Assembly: GCA_037349105.1 (NCBI GenBank)
Contig: JAYJMM010000109.1
Span: forward strand, 1,253,001 to 1,317,000
Length of the DNA stretch: 64,000 nucleotides
Reading direction: 5' to 3'
Source: Limnomonas spitsbergensis
Taxonomy: Eukaryota; Chlorophyta; Chlorophyceae; Chlamydomonadales
The position numbers and the translations under genes are program-made. This document shows, piece after piece, positions 1-12,300 of this stretch. Each line of letters begins with the position of its first letter. Position 1 is the first letter of the stretch. The notes beneath the pieces are model-generated. The model ran no database searches, had not been told where the DNA came from, and worked only from the letters and a program-made list of their open reading frames with translations.

Positions 1-465
1 CGTCCTTACCTGCATCCCGGCACTTTTCATCCTGACCTGCTCCTTTTCGTCCTTACCTGCATCCCGGCACTTTTCATCCTGACCTGCTCCTTTTCGTCCT
101 CACCTGCATCCCGGCACTTTTTATCCTGTCCTGCTCCTCTTCGTCCTTACCTGCATCCCGGCACTTTTTATCCTGACCTGGTCTTTTTCGTCCTTACCTG
201 CATCCCGGCACTTTTCATCCTGACCTGCTCCTTTTCGTCCTTACCTGCATCCCGGCACTTTTCATCCTGACCTGCTCCTTTTCGTCCTTACCTGCATCCC
301 GGCACTTTTTATCCTGACCTGCTCCTTTTCGTCCTTACCTGCATCCCGGCACTTTTCATCCTGACCTGCTCCTTTTCGTCCTTACCTGCATCCCGGCACT
401 TTTCATCCTGACCTGCTCCTTTTCGTCCTTACCTGCATCCCGGCACTTTCTATCCTTACCTGAAG
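1..465 (+). repeat. 47-bp minisatellite (about 10 copies) in a WD40-gene intron copy
   Basis: A unit of about 47 bp beginning CGTCCTTACCTGCATCCC repeats almost perfectly from the window edge to about position 455, then runs into a splice acceptor ending CCTGAAG at 465. The reverse complement of the same unit occurs as about two copies at 23440-23520, directly before the homologous exon of the WD40 gene. The array is therefore an expanded version of that intron's 3' end. It continues beyond the left edge. Confidence 0.95.
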
Positions 466-600
466 GGGGTCCTGCATGTGCGGGCATGATCGTGACATCC
501 GGTGCTGACGGGACGTGCCGCATTGTGGACCCAAGGATGTCCTTTTCGGAAGTTTTCTGCATTGAGCTCACCAATTTCCCGTACAGCATGGCAGTGGCAG
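466..600 (+). pseudogene. Displaced single-exon copy of the WD40 gene (exon 11)
   Basis: These 135 bp are a near-identical copy, in opposite orientation, of WD40 exon 11 (23302-23436, minus strand). They keep the reading frame, the acceptor (CCTGAAG before 466) and the donor (GTGAGAGGCTGTG from 601). The translation contains MIVTSGADGTCRIVDPRM, with one V-to-I change against the parent. Similarity ends about 25 bp past the donor. No copy of exon 12 or 13 is seen before the DUF3638 gene starts. It is either the truncated end of a second WD40 gene lying mostly left of the window, or a stray exon fragment. The frame is intact, so it could still be spliced in a gene I cannot see. Confidence 0.8.
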
Positions 601-1203
601 GTGAGAGGCTGTGATAGGATAGGATAACAAATCTATGCTGTCTGGACGAATGCTGATTCATGCTGGCTGTGTCCTTTGCTACCCTATGCTAACAGCAGGT
701 TAAGTGGCTACCACTGGCCTGACACATGCTGGGCTCTTAAACGTCACACCGCAAAAATAAGGAAAAACTTGCCATTCCATTGAGCGCACGGAACATGTCC
801 CTATCCTGGGTGTTGTGCGCAGTGACAGTATGAGGCTGTGTCCCGCATTTGTGTATACTGTATGGCAGCGCATAGTGACGACCAGTATGGCGGCAGAACT
901 GCATGCACTGAATACAATTATGAAAGCGGGACATGGCTGGATTTATGCACTTGCATGGCCCCTTTGTTGGGTCGAGGAAGGCATGACGAGTTTATGCTGC
1001 CATAAAACTGAGTCTTGAAAAAGAGCACGGCCCGGTAGCACTTGCCTTGTATCAGCATCTCCTGACATCATTGTTTGGATGCTGGACACTGCAGCAAGCC
1101 CAGCTGCCAATCCGTGTCTCAGTCATTCTCGTTTTAACGATGACGTGTACAAAGTTCTGCCGTTCTATCATATAACAAAGCAGCACCTCTGATTGCTTGT
1201 CGG
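601..1203. other. No gene recognised
   Basis: Short ORFs only, with no recognisable protein motif and no strong exon. If the DUF3638 gene extends left of the window, this stretch lies in one of its introns. Confidence 0.5.
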
Positions 1204-1826
1204 TTCCATACTCTCCAGGTGGGCAGCACCCTGCTGGTGGGGCTCCGGAGCAGTCAGCAGTGGGCATCTTTGACTCCCTGTACCGTGCCTCAAATTAATT
1301 AATTTAAAATTATCTTTCGGTTCCATGCCCTCCAGGTGGGCGGCATCCTGCTGGTGGGGTTTCGGAGCAGTGGGCATCTCCGCATCTCAAATTTCGTTTT
1401 GTAAAAAATAGTATTTCGGTTTAATATCCTCCTGGGTTTGCGGCATCCATCTGGAGGCTCCGGAGCATAGCGTGCATCTCTGCATGCCCAAATTCAAATT
1501 TAAATCAAATGGAGTTTCAAACCCCCCCATGTTGGGTGCATCTTGCAGTTGGCTCTGGAGCATACCGTAGTGGGTTTCTCTGTATCTCAATATTGCATAT
1601 TCAGAAGTCATATTTCGGCTCCATGCCCTCATAGGTTGGCGGCATCCTGATGGTGGCTCAAAAGCAGCAGGCTCCTCTGCACAGGGGGAGAGACACCCCC
1701 TGTCTCCGTATGTTACATTTCAAACTCACAAATCTGTATGGAGTTCCTTACCCTCCCAGCTTGTCAGCATCCTGCTGGTGGCTCCAGATCAGCGGGTGTC
1801 GCTGTATCCCAAATTCAAAAATCCAT
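1204..1826 (+). repeat. Six degenerate copies of a splice-acceptor/exon edge
   Basis: Copies begin near 1204, 1319, 1421, 1520, 1619 and 1737. Each resembles the functional acceptor and first ~60 bp of the exon at 1860 (pattern CCTCCAGGTTGGNGGCAT, then CCTGCTGGTGGCTCC, then GAGCAGCGTGCNTC and CATCTCAAAT). Spacing is about 100-118 bp. All are decayed: they carry substitutions and indels that break the exon frame, and several lose the AG. Only the seventh copy, at 1860, continues into the full exon. They look like old tandem duplications of an exon edge left in the upstream intron. Confidence 0.85.
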
Positions 1827-1859
1827 TTTGGTTCCTTCCACTAATTTGTCCACCTCCAG

Positions 1860-4800
1860 GTTGGGGGCATCCTGCTGGTGGCTCCAGAGCAGCGTGCGTC
1901 CCTGCATCTCAAATGGCACGAAATGAGGGCCAAGGGGGAGTCGGACGTGTGTTTGGCACTGGACGAGCTTGCTGCCCTGCCCTATCAGGACCTGCTTGAT
2001 GAGAGCGATGAGCTGCTGCACCACAGGTGCGCAGCTGTGGTATAGGCAATTCTTCGCCACGTGCTCTGGATTCTGATTCCCAGGTCTAGCCCATGAACTC
2101 ACAGACTGGTGCTGCTGCCAGGTGATTGATTAGCCTGGCTGATACCTCCTGCTGAATCAGTCCGCTGCATTACCTGCTACTGCTGCTGCTTATTGGCATT
2201 GCCTGCAGATGGCAAATGATGACTGAGGGGTTCAAATCCTCCAGCCTCAAGCTTTGCAAGGCTGGCTAAGCCTGCGCCCATGCAGTAGCAAATACATGAA
2301 ATCTGACGTCTGATACACTGTACACCATACAAGTGACATCACGTATGTTCTCAGGTCCGTAGGATTTCAGATTGGTCCACCTTCAACACCCCAGCCTCTC
2401 TTGACTCATCCAGATCCCTCCCTCCCTCTCTCCTTTTCATCTATCTCTCCTTTTCATCCAGCTCCCCCTCCTTAATCAGGTTTCAGCTTGTGTACGCGCG
2501 CGGGTCTGCCTCCGGGCTTCCCTCCTTCCGACAGAGGGTGTCTGCAATGCAAGCTATCCTGCACTTGGTGGCGGAGAAAGCAGTGGCCTGGCTGGACAAG
2601 GCCGTGTGGACATCATCACACACCAGGCAAGGCCCAGTCCGCAGGGGCGGGCAGCATCCAGCCCATTTGTTCAGATGGCAGCTGTTGGAAAGGCTGCATC
2701 CACCCAGCCATCCTTGAAAGATTCATCGGATATTAAAGATATCTGATGGTGATGATGATGATCAACATCATGAGTCAAATGTACTGTCAGTGATCAGTGT
2801 CGCAGCCTGCACCTTGTTTCAAATTTGCGAATGCCCCCACCGACTTACGTCTGTTAGATTGCATGCTGCCACTCCCCGGCAGTGATCTCTTTCTATATGC
2901 TGTATCAAATGTTGTACTAGGCACCCTGGCTCCTTCCGTGGCTTGCGGCTGTTGCCCGGTGAGGCGCTGAATGCCGCTGCTCCGCTGCTGATGACAAAGC
3001 TGGCGGAGGCACTCCTGGACAATCCGCCCTACGAGTTGTGGTGGATGCAAGACCATCCCAGCAAGGTTGAGGAAGAGGTTCAGTGGGATGTGAATCAAAG
3101 AAACAGCAAACCAATCCACACAAGTCACACACCAAGCCTCACTCATCATCCTTTTGAGGGTTGGTTTTGAAAAATGAGCTATATGATTCATTGTGAAGCA
3201 TACTGGTGGACGGATTTTAGCGTGAAGGTTTTTTGTTATTCGTGTGATCTGTCCCTCTCTAGTGGTGGTTGATTGGTTGAGTGATCGGTTGGTTGATTGG
3301 TTGGGCCAGTCTCTACTTTCCTTTTTGTCAGTCCCTTCAATGGTTCCCGGGTACAAGTCCCCGGGACTGTCCTGGCCACCAATGGACTGTACAGCTCAAA
3401 TACCTTGAAGGAAACCCACAATTAGTGAGTGGGTGTGGAGTGGGGCCCTGGCTGTTGCAGCCTTATGAAATGCATGATTATCAAGCACCGAGGGATCTGC
3501 AACAAGATCTCAAGATCAGAACAACTGGACTTTCTAACCAAGTTGCAGCTCGGCAGGCTGCTGGGGCCTGACCTCCCTGACAAATGCACCCTGCAGGCCA
3601 GCATCCTTGCTGGCGTAATCAACGGGAGGAGCGATGCCCTGTCGCTGCTTGGGACCAATAAAGGCGGCATCAGCCAAGACCAAGTGGACCACGTGCTGGC
3701 GCTCAGGGGCGTGCTGAGTGGCGGCTTGCTGTTGCATGGGTTGCAGAAGAGACACCTTGTGGAGTACGGAGTCAACAGGTGATAATCATACCTATGTACC
3801 AATGGCACCAATGCGCCAGTATCATTGTATCGTACACATTCTCATATCGTATACATAAGCTAATGCACCACATGTTGCATGTGGCATGCAAGCCATGTGC
3901 AAGGGCGCATACAGGGTATGCAGGGTTGCTGGATTAGGGAGAGTATTCGAACGTGCAGTTCAGCAAGAGGCAAGCCATGGGTGTCGTTGTTTAAGCTGTA
4001 GTCCAGATGCAGCACAGCACACACACAGCCAGGCCTGTGGCGGGTTCAAGCACTTAGCCAGGGTCACTGGTAATGAAGCAGACCTGGATTGGGCAGCATT
4101 TTTGTAGTCCACGGGGTGTCTTGAAAAGCCATCCAGTGCTGCCCGGACCTGCTTTGGTTTCATTTAAGGCAGTTTTGTGGCTGCATACCTTGCTAGCATA
4201 CTGTTAGCTCCTCCATTATATCTCTGCTGCATGCAGCCTGCACTGGCAGCCAGATTGGACTGCTGTCCATGCATTGGGCACTAGCATGACATGCTTGGGT
4301 ACTTCGGTGTATAATCACTTGCACTCAGGCCCGCATTCTACCGATTCTAATATTCTGAGATTCGAATACCAAACTTGAGACATACCGAGTACCTAAGACC
4401 ACCCCGCCCTTTCCTTTGTATGCAGAACCGGCTCTGGTCGGAAGCGTCTCGCTGTGCCCTTCCGTGCGGCCCACACGCCCTCCGACCGCAGTGAGTTCGC
4501 CCAGCCCGACGTGGCCTTAATGCTGACCACCCTGTCATACTATCATGACGGCCTCAGCCCGGGCCAGCTGCTGGAGGCGCTCCAGAAGCTGCTCGGGCTC
4601 GGACAGAACGCGAAGGAGGAGCACTACAGGGAGTGGTTTCAGCTCTCATCAGGCGGCATGGATTCAGGTGGGGCAGAGGGCAGGGGGGCGAATTTCTTGC
4701 AACGACCACACGCGTCCGCAATCGACACTGTTCAGATTGGATGCGGATGATGGGGATCAGGGGGTGAGGATTGGCGATGAGGCGGGGGGATACATGGGGC

Positions 4801-7800
4801 TATATGGGTGAAGTTTGTGAAGTTTTGCAGTCCGGCGGGGCATCACATTTGATGCATGGGACTTGTGCCCGTGGGTGAGGAGCGAGGGTGTTGATGCCGA
4901 GGCTGATGGCCATGTGGCCCTCCCAATTGAGCGCGCCGGCAACACGGCGGTTGTCCAGGCCTCTAGATTCCTTTCCTCCTGAGCAGCCTGCCACAGATGA
5001 CGCCCGTTCCTCTGCCTTCACGACGGTCTGCTCAGCTGAAGTGCCACTCCCCTCCTGCCTACCTGCAGGCGACCGCAGCACCCTGGACATGGTCTCCAAG
5101 CTCGACCCAAGCAATGCCCAGCAGCTGGACCTGCTGTTCCGCTACTACAGCCACAACATGGCCCTCATCGACTTCTGGCTCAACTTCTGCGTGCTGCCCA
5201 CCGAGACACAGCAGTACCCCCAGCGACTGGCAGCCAGCAGCTGGCACCTGGCGGAGAATGCACGCGGCGCAGTGGTGGGGTTCTCGGGAACCAATGACAA
5301 TCACCGCCTGTTGCCGCTGCAAGTGCGTCAGGAGCTGGAGCCGGAAGAGCCCTCTCTGATGGAGACCAACGGCAGGATGCTGGCCGTGGTCATGGATGAC
5401 ACCGTGGGCTACAGCTCACTCAAAGTGAGTGTCACACATTACTCAACACTATTTCCATGTATTGCTCATTCCTCATTTTAAGTCATTCATCATCAGTCTT
5501 GATGTTACCAGTACCCGGGCTGTTCAGAGGGTGCAAAATTGGTGCAAGTATGAGAAAGAGGTTCATTAATCTACGAGTTTAAAAAGGCGTAGTACGGTAC
5601 GGCAAGCAGGCACGCGTTTTTTACTCAGTTGGTCAAAGCGCACCCAGAAGAAGATGGGCGGATGGACACTCAGGCTGGAGGCACAGTCAAAACCCCACTT
5701 CCCAAGTCGAGGCAGTATACAGCTCGTGTCTGTCTGATTAACACCTATCAGGCTCAGTGGGTAGTGAGCACCAAGCAGGGCCTGAGAGACTTCATATTTG
5801 GGTCACTGCCTATGACGGCGTTTTTATTGTGGACCCAGCTCGTCACACACAACTCCAGAGGCCTGGTGGACATGGGAGGAAAATCCAAGTGTCGTAAGTG
5901 GTGGGAGTAGCAGTCACATGCAGCAACTGGAGGATGCAGCACATAAGCACAGTGCATGCTTGGGACCTTACCTTGATGTTGGTTCTTTTTGGATTGTTTG
6001 AAAGGCCGGCGACAGCAGCTGACTACTTGGACCCTTCTTTATGTCCATCCCGTCGTCCATGACATTCAGATTTATACCTTGAGTTTCACGTTGGTACTGC
6101 TGGTAGCTCCTTGTCGCAGCACTGGATGCCCTCGTTCACAGCAAGCTCATTGCCGTCGATATGAGTTGGCTGCGCCCTCCCTCCTACAGGCAGGTCAGCC
6201 CACCTGGCAGGCCCTCTTGGACCAAGCCCTTGCCCTGAAGCTGGACGCTATCCTGGATTGTGGCGCCCTCCTGGCAGGAACCTCAAACAAGTGAGATGGA
6301 GCACGCATGAGGGCTGTTGAGGGGCTTGGGGGGACGCTTGAAGCAGAAGGTGAAAGGGTCGAGAAAGCAAGTGGTGTGTTTTCACAGGAATGAGGTGGCT
6401 GGGATGATGCCGTATCCATTAAGCGAAACCAGGCCATTATTTACAGCTCCTGAGACATGTGTTGGCATGCAGGAAATCGCGACCTTCAAGGATCGCTGCC
6501 GGTATTACAATACCAATCTTTTGAAATAAAGAAGCCAGCCCCATTATACCCATTATACCCATTATACCCATTATACCCATTATACCCATTATACCCATTA
6601 TATACCCATTATACCCATTATACCCATTATACCCATTATACCCATTATACCCAGGGCTTTCCAGCGCGTAATATCAAACGTGCAGTCCATGCCCTCTTGT
6701 TGGCCTCTCCCATCCATTAGTGTCGACTACCGTCTGATTGATGACCTTCATCACAACAGCAGCCAGAAGGGTAGATCCAGTGGGCTGGTGCTTCAACTGT
6801 GAAGTTGTCACCCAGAGCTTGCATCCGTGTCCTAATCAGAACATCCTACAAGACTTTCAGTTTTGAACAGCCCAGAGAGACTACATAGGTGCTCAGTAGT
6901 GCCAACGTTTGACTTTGATCTGTCTTTTGAGGCCCTTTTATCTCTTTGTCCCAGGCAAGCTGCCGAGTACCTTGTGCGTCGCCTGGATCCTGGCAGCCAC
7001 CATGGTGTCACCTTCTTTGACGAAGCCCGTAGGACATGGATGGTGCTCGAGGCGCGCGGCCGCTGCCTGCCCCGCCACGCCTCCCCGGTGGCAGACAGCC
7101 TGGCCTTTGTCATCTATGATGATGCACACTGCCGCGGCGCGGACCTGCAGCTGCGCCCCTCGGCTGTGGGACTTCTGACGCTGGGGTCCACCCTTTGCAA
7201 GGACAAGATGATGCAGGCGGCCGGCCGGCTGCGCATGCTGGGCCGCGGACAGAAGCTGCACTTTGCGGCCGAAGCCAACGTCACAGCCAAGATCCGAGGC
7301 GCGAATGGCCTGGGCATGGAGAATGAGCCCTCGCCCGCTCAAGTGCTTCAGTGGGTGCTGGACAACACTGTGCAGGGGACGCTCACTGGCATCATGGAGT
7401 GGTCCAAGCAGGGTCTCATGTTTGCCACCACTTTGCAGCGGCCTGACGCAGTGATGGAGGATGAGGTGCTGGAGCTGCATGAACTGTATGGCGCGGGCAG
7501 GAGCGCCCAGCTGGTGCCTTCCCTCGTCACTCAACTGTCGCATCAGAGGCGGGTCAGGGACGCTCTGGATGGCACCCTTGAGGCAAGCAGGAGGGCACAC
7601 CTGGTGCAGGCGGTCATCTCGCGTGGCCACCAGATTGGGGAGGGCCACTCGGTGGTTGCAGGTGTGGCGGTGGAGGAGGAGTGTGAGAGAGAGATGGAGA
7701 AGGAGGACGAGGAGGAGGAGGAGGTGGAGCGGCAGGTGGCACGGGTGCGGCCAGCATTCGAGAGGGACTGGGACTATAACACCGCTTTAGATGCAGGCTC

Positions 7801-8452
7801 GCTCGATGCTTTGGACTCACTGGCAGGGGTGAGGCCCCTGTCAAGAGAGCTTGTCTCGATGCAGATCAAGATGCTGCGGGAAGTGAACTGGTCCCCAAAG
7901 CTGTTCTGCACCTCCAACTTCATGCGGGCTACTTCTGACGGGTGCGACTCTAATGAGGAGTACCTACGCCCAGTCAAGGCGCTGCTGCTGCTGCCTGACG
8001 GGACGGTGATTCTGGTGTCAGAGCGTGAAGCAGATGCGCTGATGGAGCTAAGATGGGGCAAGAAAGGCGGCCGCAGCGCTGCTGGTCCCTTCAGTGGCTC
8101 AGTGTTTGTCCCTCAGCTGATCACCTGCGTGGCCTATGCTCAGCTGGCACTGGAGCAGAAGATGCGATCCGCTCGGCCCCACCTTGCATGCCAGCTCAGA
8201 TCCCAGCCGCCAGTGACCAGTGGCTCAGCGTGGCTTCAGCCCGGCGTTCAGGAGCTCGTGGCTGCACTGCTGTTCAATGGGGAGACTCAGTACCGCTCTC
8301 CGGACCAGCTGCGGGAGTTGCACCGCCTGGCACGCGACAAGAAGCCAGCTGTGGAGGCGCTGATGGAGATGCGCGGCAAGCAGTCCATGTTGCCACACAG
8401 CCAGCTGGAGATGGCATGTGAGGATGTGATGTACAAGGTCGAGGTGCCCTGA
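1860..8452 (+). CDS. DUF3638/DUF3645 giant P-loop NTPase-family protein, 5' part missing
   Basis: Eight exons join in phase: 1860-2026, 2480-2626, 2921-3065, 3507-3778, 4426-4667, 5069-5424, 6190-6290 and 6955-8452 (TGA). They give about 975 C-terminal residues. Family landmarks in order: GGILLVAPEQRASLHLKWHE (2-21), LDESDELLHHRFQLVYARG (46-64), ALRGVLSGGLLLHGLQKRH, LAVPFRAAHTPSDRSEF, NMALIDFWLNF and GFSGTNDN, then a DUF3645-type block with FVIYDDAHCRGADL and LGSTLCKDKMMQAAGR in exon 8. An acidic, Glu-rich run lies near 7670-7735. Family members usually exceed 2,500-3,000 aa. The N-terminal part and the Walker A (GEGK-type) exon are not found at 1-1859. Intron 2627-2920 appears to be GC-AG. 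The acceptor at 3507 is weak and chosen for phase. Cellular role is unknown. Confidence 0.85.
6541..6652 (+). repeat. 9-bp minisatellite (CCCATTATA)n
   Basis: About twelve copies of CCCATTATA, with one longer variant, in the last intron of the DUF3638 gene about 300 bp before its final exon. Confidence 0.95.
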
Positions 8453-9307
8453 GAGGAAGGGGGTTGGGTCGGGGCTGAGGCCCCTGTAGGTTGCGTTGGA
8501 ACTAAGGATCCCAGTACTGGTTGTTGCCCTCTTTTACCAGTTTGCAAATGAAACAATCTTTATTAGCCAGTTGTTTGCTGGTTGTTCAGTGTCCAGCCAA
8601 GTCAAGCAGTATGCGCGAGAGGTCAACTCATCCGTGCCTTTTGTCGATTTCCGTCGATGTTGGGTGGGGGGATAGATTAGCTTCCATTCCTCGATTTTGC
8701 AGCGCCCGTTCTGCAACAACAGTGGGTGTGTTGATGCGTTGTTGAAGGCTTACAAAAAGTTCGTGGTAGGGATGTGGGCCATGCACAATGGTTGGTTAAT
8801 GATGTTACACCTCTGGGCCATGCTGTTATTGCACCTCTGGGCCATGCTAAGTGGTCTCGCTGCATGTCTGTGTTTCTCTTCATCAAGCTCCTCTTTCTTG
8901 ACAGGCCGACGCGGCACTTCCCTTCGGCCAGGCCGTCATGCCGTGGCCTCTGCGACCCCTGCCCCGCACATCCTCAACATGACCTCCAGGGTGTATCTGC
9001 AGCAGAGGGGCGATCGAGCGCGTTGCTGATGGAGGGGCCGCGCAAATAATTCACTGGAATCTGAACATACCGGAAAGTTCACCAGTCGACTGAAAGACAT
9101 GACTGTGAAGTGTGAAATCACGCTGGCTGCGTCATCTATGGGGCAGCCCGACGGAAAAACAGAATTGTAACTGATCCGGAAGTTCATTGGAACTCTGTGG
9201 AGGGCTTGACAGTGACTTCGCCCAGGAGGCATCGTTTTACCAATGCCTACTGCACCTCTCAGCATTTCATGCTGATAAGGCACTCATGGTTGGACTCGGG
9301 CACTCTG
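8453..9307. other. Convergent intergenic region
   Basis: The DUF3638 gene (+) ends at 8452 and the exonuclease gene (-) ends at 9308, so this holds two 3' UTRs or spacers. I see no convincing exon. GGGCCATGCTAA/GGGCCATGCTGT-type phrases repeat near 8815-8850. Confidence 0.5.
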
Positions 9308-12300
9308 TTATACCAACTCATTTGACAGTGCACTGACCACCCCAACAAGCATCGTTGCCCACATCATGCCCCACCTAGCATCGTTGCCTCCGTTGTGCAG
9401 CTTGCGAACGTTTGGCACCTCCGTCCAGCTGAGCAGCGACCTCAGGCTATTCTGCACCTGCGACCCACCGCCCATCAGGGCCCAGGCCAGGCTGTTGGTA
9501 TCAATGATCTCTGTGCCTGATGAGCATAAAAAGAGGCAACACAAGCGTTTGCATGCTGAGCACAACGAGGAGTAACGAGAGACATTTGAAGCCGAGGGAG
9601 CAACGAGGTGAGGCTCCGATCCCCTCGCCTCCCGCACCCCATCAAGAGCTCACCCCCTGTTTGCCCCTTCGAAATGCCTGGCTTGCATCCATCCCAGGGG
9701 GGCATGCAGGGCTTCAGGATTTTCACAGCCCCAGGGGCTTTGCACAGCCCAAGGGGCGGAACAAACAGACTCATGAAAGACCGCCGCCCCCCCACCCCAC
9801 ACACATCCCTATCCTAGCACAGGATCCGAAAATAAAACATAAACATCAGCCCTGGCAGAAAGTAGTGCAAATGTGCAATCCTTGCATGCCACATCAGCCT
9901 CTGACCTCTGTATCCCCTTGGCCCCATCCCGCACCTGCTGGTATGATGATACCCATGGCGCTGAGCATCTTGAGGTCGCATGCCATGCCATGACCGACCA
10001 GCGCCATACGGGGGGCAGCCTCACCCTGCTGCAGCCCCCACAGCTGGGCCCATGTCAAAGGCTCCATGTCATGTTGAAGCGCCTAACGGGGGGTGGAGGG
10101 GGAGATGTGTTTTTGTTTTGGCAGCCTATTCAGTACCGATTATTTTAGACCCTCAACATTTAACTAGGGTTGGTCCAGCAAGGACCTACCATGCTTCCCG
10201 CGCAACCTAGCCTCACCTGCGTTCCCTCCCGCTTTGTTCCTGTGACTGATTGGCCGAAGTGGAAGTCGTTCCGGTGGTCGGGCACATATCTTCCGTTCCT
10301 GACGTTCAGGTTCTCTCGGACAATCCAATGCCTGAGTCAAGGTCACAGTTTCAAACCAAGGGGGTACACACTTCAACTCATGAAGATCAGTGCCTATCAA
10401 ATAAGCATTTTGTTCAATGGTTGAGATTTTTTTCTTCCAGTTTTAATAAGCGGTAGCTCCGTACAGCTAGAGACGTAGAGCAGACACACGCACAATCCAG
10501 AAGATTGTTGTAGGAGCCCCTCAATTGACATTAAAGATAATGCTTTACCCCACCGTCTTAACTCCTCACGCCCATACACCATCATGCATTCATGCCCCAC
10601 GCCCCACTGAGGCCTGTCTGAGGCCTGTCCGAGGCATATCTGAGGGCCTGTCTGAGGCCTGTCTGAGGGCCTGTGTGAGGCCTGTCTGAGGGCCTGTGTG
10701 AGGCCTGTGTGAGGCCTGTCTGAGGCCTGTCTGAGGCCTGTCTGAGGCATATCTGAGGGCCTGTGTGAGGCCTGTGTGAGGCCTGTCTGAGGGCCTGTGT
10801 GAGGCCTGTGTGAGGCCTGTCTGAGGCCTGTGTGAGGCCTGTTTGAGGCCTGTTTGAGGCCTGTTTGAGGCCTGTCTGAGGCCTGTCTGAGGCATATCTG
10901 AGGGCCTGTGTGAGGCCTGTGTGAGGCCTGTCTAAGGCCTGTGTGAGGCCTGTATAAGGCCTGTGTGAGGCCTGTTTGAGGCCTGTTTGAAACCTGTCTG
11001 AGGCCTGTCTGAGGCATATCTGAGGGCCTGTCTAAGGCATGTGTGAGGCCTGTTTGAGGCCTGTCTGAGGCCTGTCTGAGGCCTGTCCGAGGCATATCTG
11101 AGGGCCTGTGTGAGGCCTGTGTGAGGCCTGTGTGAGGCCTGCCTAAGGCCTGTGTGAGGCCTGCCTAAGGCCTGTGTGAGGCCTGCCCAGGGCCTGTGTG
11201 AGGCCTGCCTAAGGCCTGTGTGAGGCCTGCCTAAGGCCTGTGTGAGGCCTGCCCAGGGCCTGTGTGAGGCCTGCCTAAGGCCTGTGTGAGGCCTGCCCAG
11301 GGCCTGTGTGAGGCCTGCCTAAGGCCTGTGTGAGGCCTGCCTAAGGCCTGTGTGAGGCCTGCCTAAGGCCTGTGTGAGGCCTGCCCAGGGCCTGTGTGAG
11401 GCCTGCCCAGGGCCTGTGTGAGGCCTGCCTAAGGCCTGTGTGAGGCCTGCCTAAGGCCTGTGTGAGGCCTGCCTAAGGCCTGTGTGAGGCCTGCCCAGGG
11501 CCTGTGTGAGGCCTGTCTAAGGCCTGTGTGAGGCCTGCCCAGGGCCTGTGTGAGGCCTGCCCAGGGCCTGTTTGGGACATGTTTAGGCTGCTTCCGTCAA
11601 CCAGGTATCATTGCCTGAGCTAGATATGAGCCTGTAGCCTGCGACACATCATCCCAAGCCCTAGTCTGCCTCCCCCCCTCTCCCTTTGAAACAATGCTGA
11701 CCCTGACCGAGTCCCCCCCTCTCACTTCGACACAATGCTTCCCCTCATGCCTTCCCCCCCTCTCACTTGGACACAATGCTGCTGCTGACCGAATCCCAGC
11801 AGCTCCACCCAATCTCCAGCAGTCGCTGCTGGTCTTGTTCATACCACTCCAGGTCCACACAAACCAACACGGCATGCAATGCCGCAGGGGCAGGCACGCA
11901 GCCTGCCTCGCCGCCGTCAATGATTTGATTTGAAGCTGCGGTACAGGCAGTACATACAGCCCGGATACAGCTGCGGTATATATTCAGCTATGATACAGCT
12001 GCGGTACATAAAGCTGTAGTAAATTCCGTAAACATAGGTGATGAACAGTGAACATACAGTGCATGCGGTAGCACATGGCTGCGGTACAAGTGGTACGTAA
12101 AACAGATCATCGCACATAGAGGTTCAGACGTGTCGCAACCCACCAGGAACCTGACGAATGGCGGGGCGCGGATTACCAGCCCGGATGATTATTCCAGTTC
12201 ATACCAGACCACCCCAGGTCACTGGGCCGCTACCACTGGGCGGATGGGTACCACGACCTCCAACATCCTCAGCTGGTGGCCCAAGCAGAGCTTGATGCAC

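Noticed and set aside
2215..2245. tRNA gene suggested by a B-box-like GGTTCAAATCC
   Set aside because: No matching A box, acceptor stem or anticodon arm can be folded around it.
10397..11095. Minus-strand ORF of QASDRPQTGL-type repeats
   Set aside because: It lies in an intronic minisatellite between two in-phase exonuclease exons; no non-repeat coding support.
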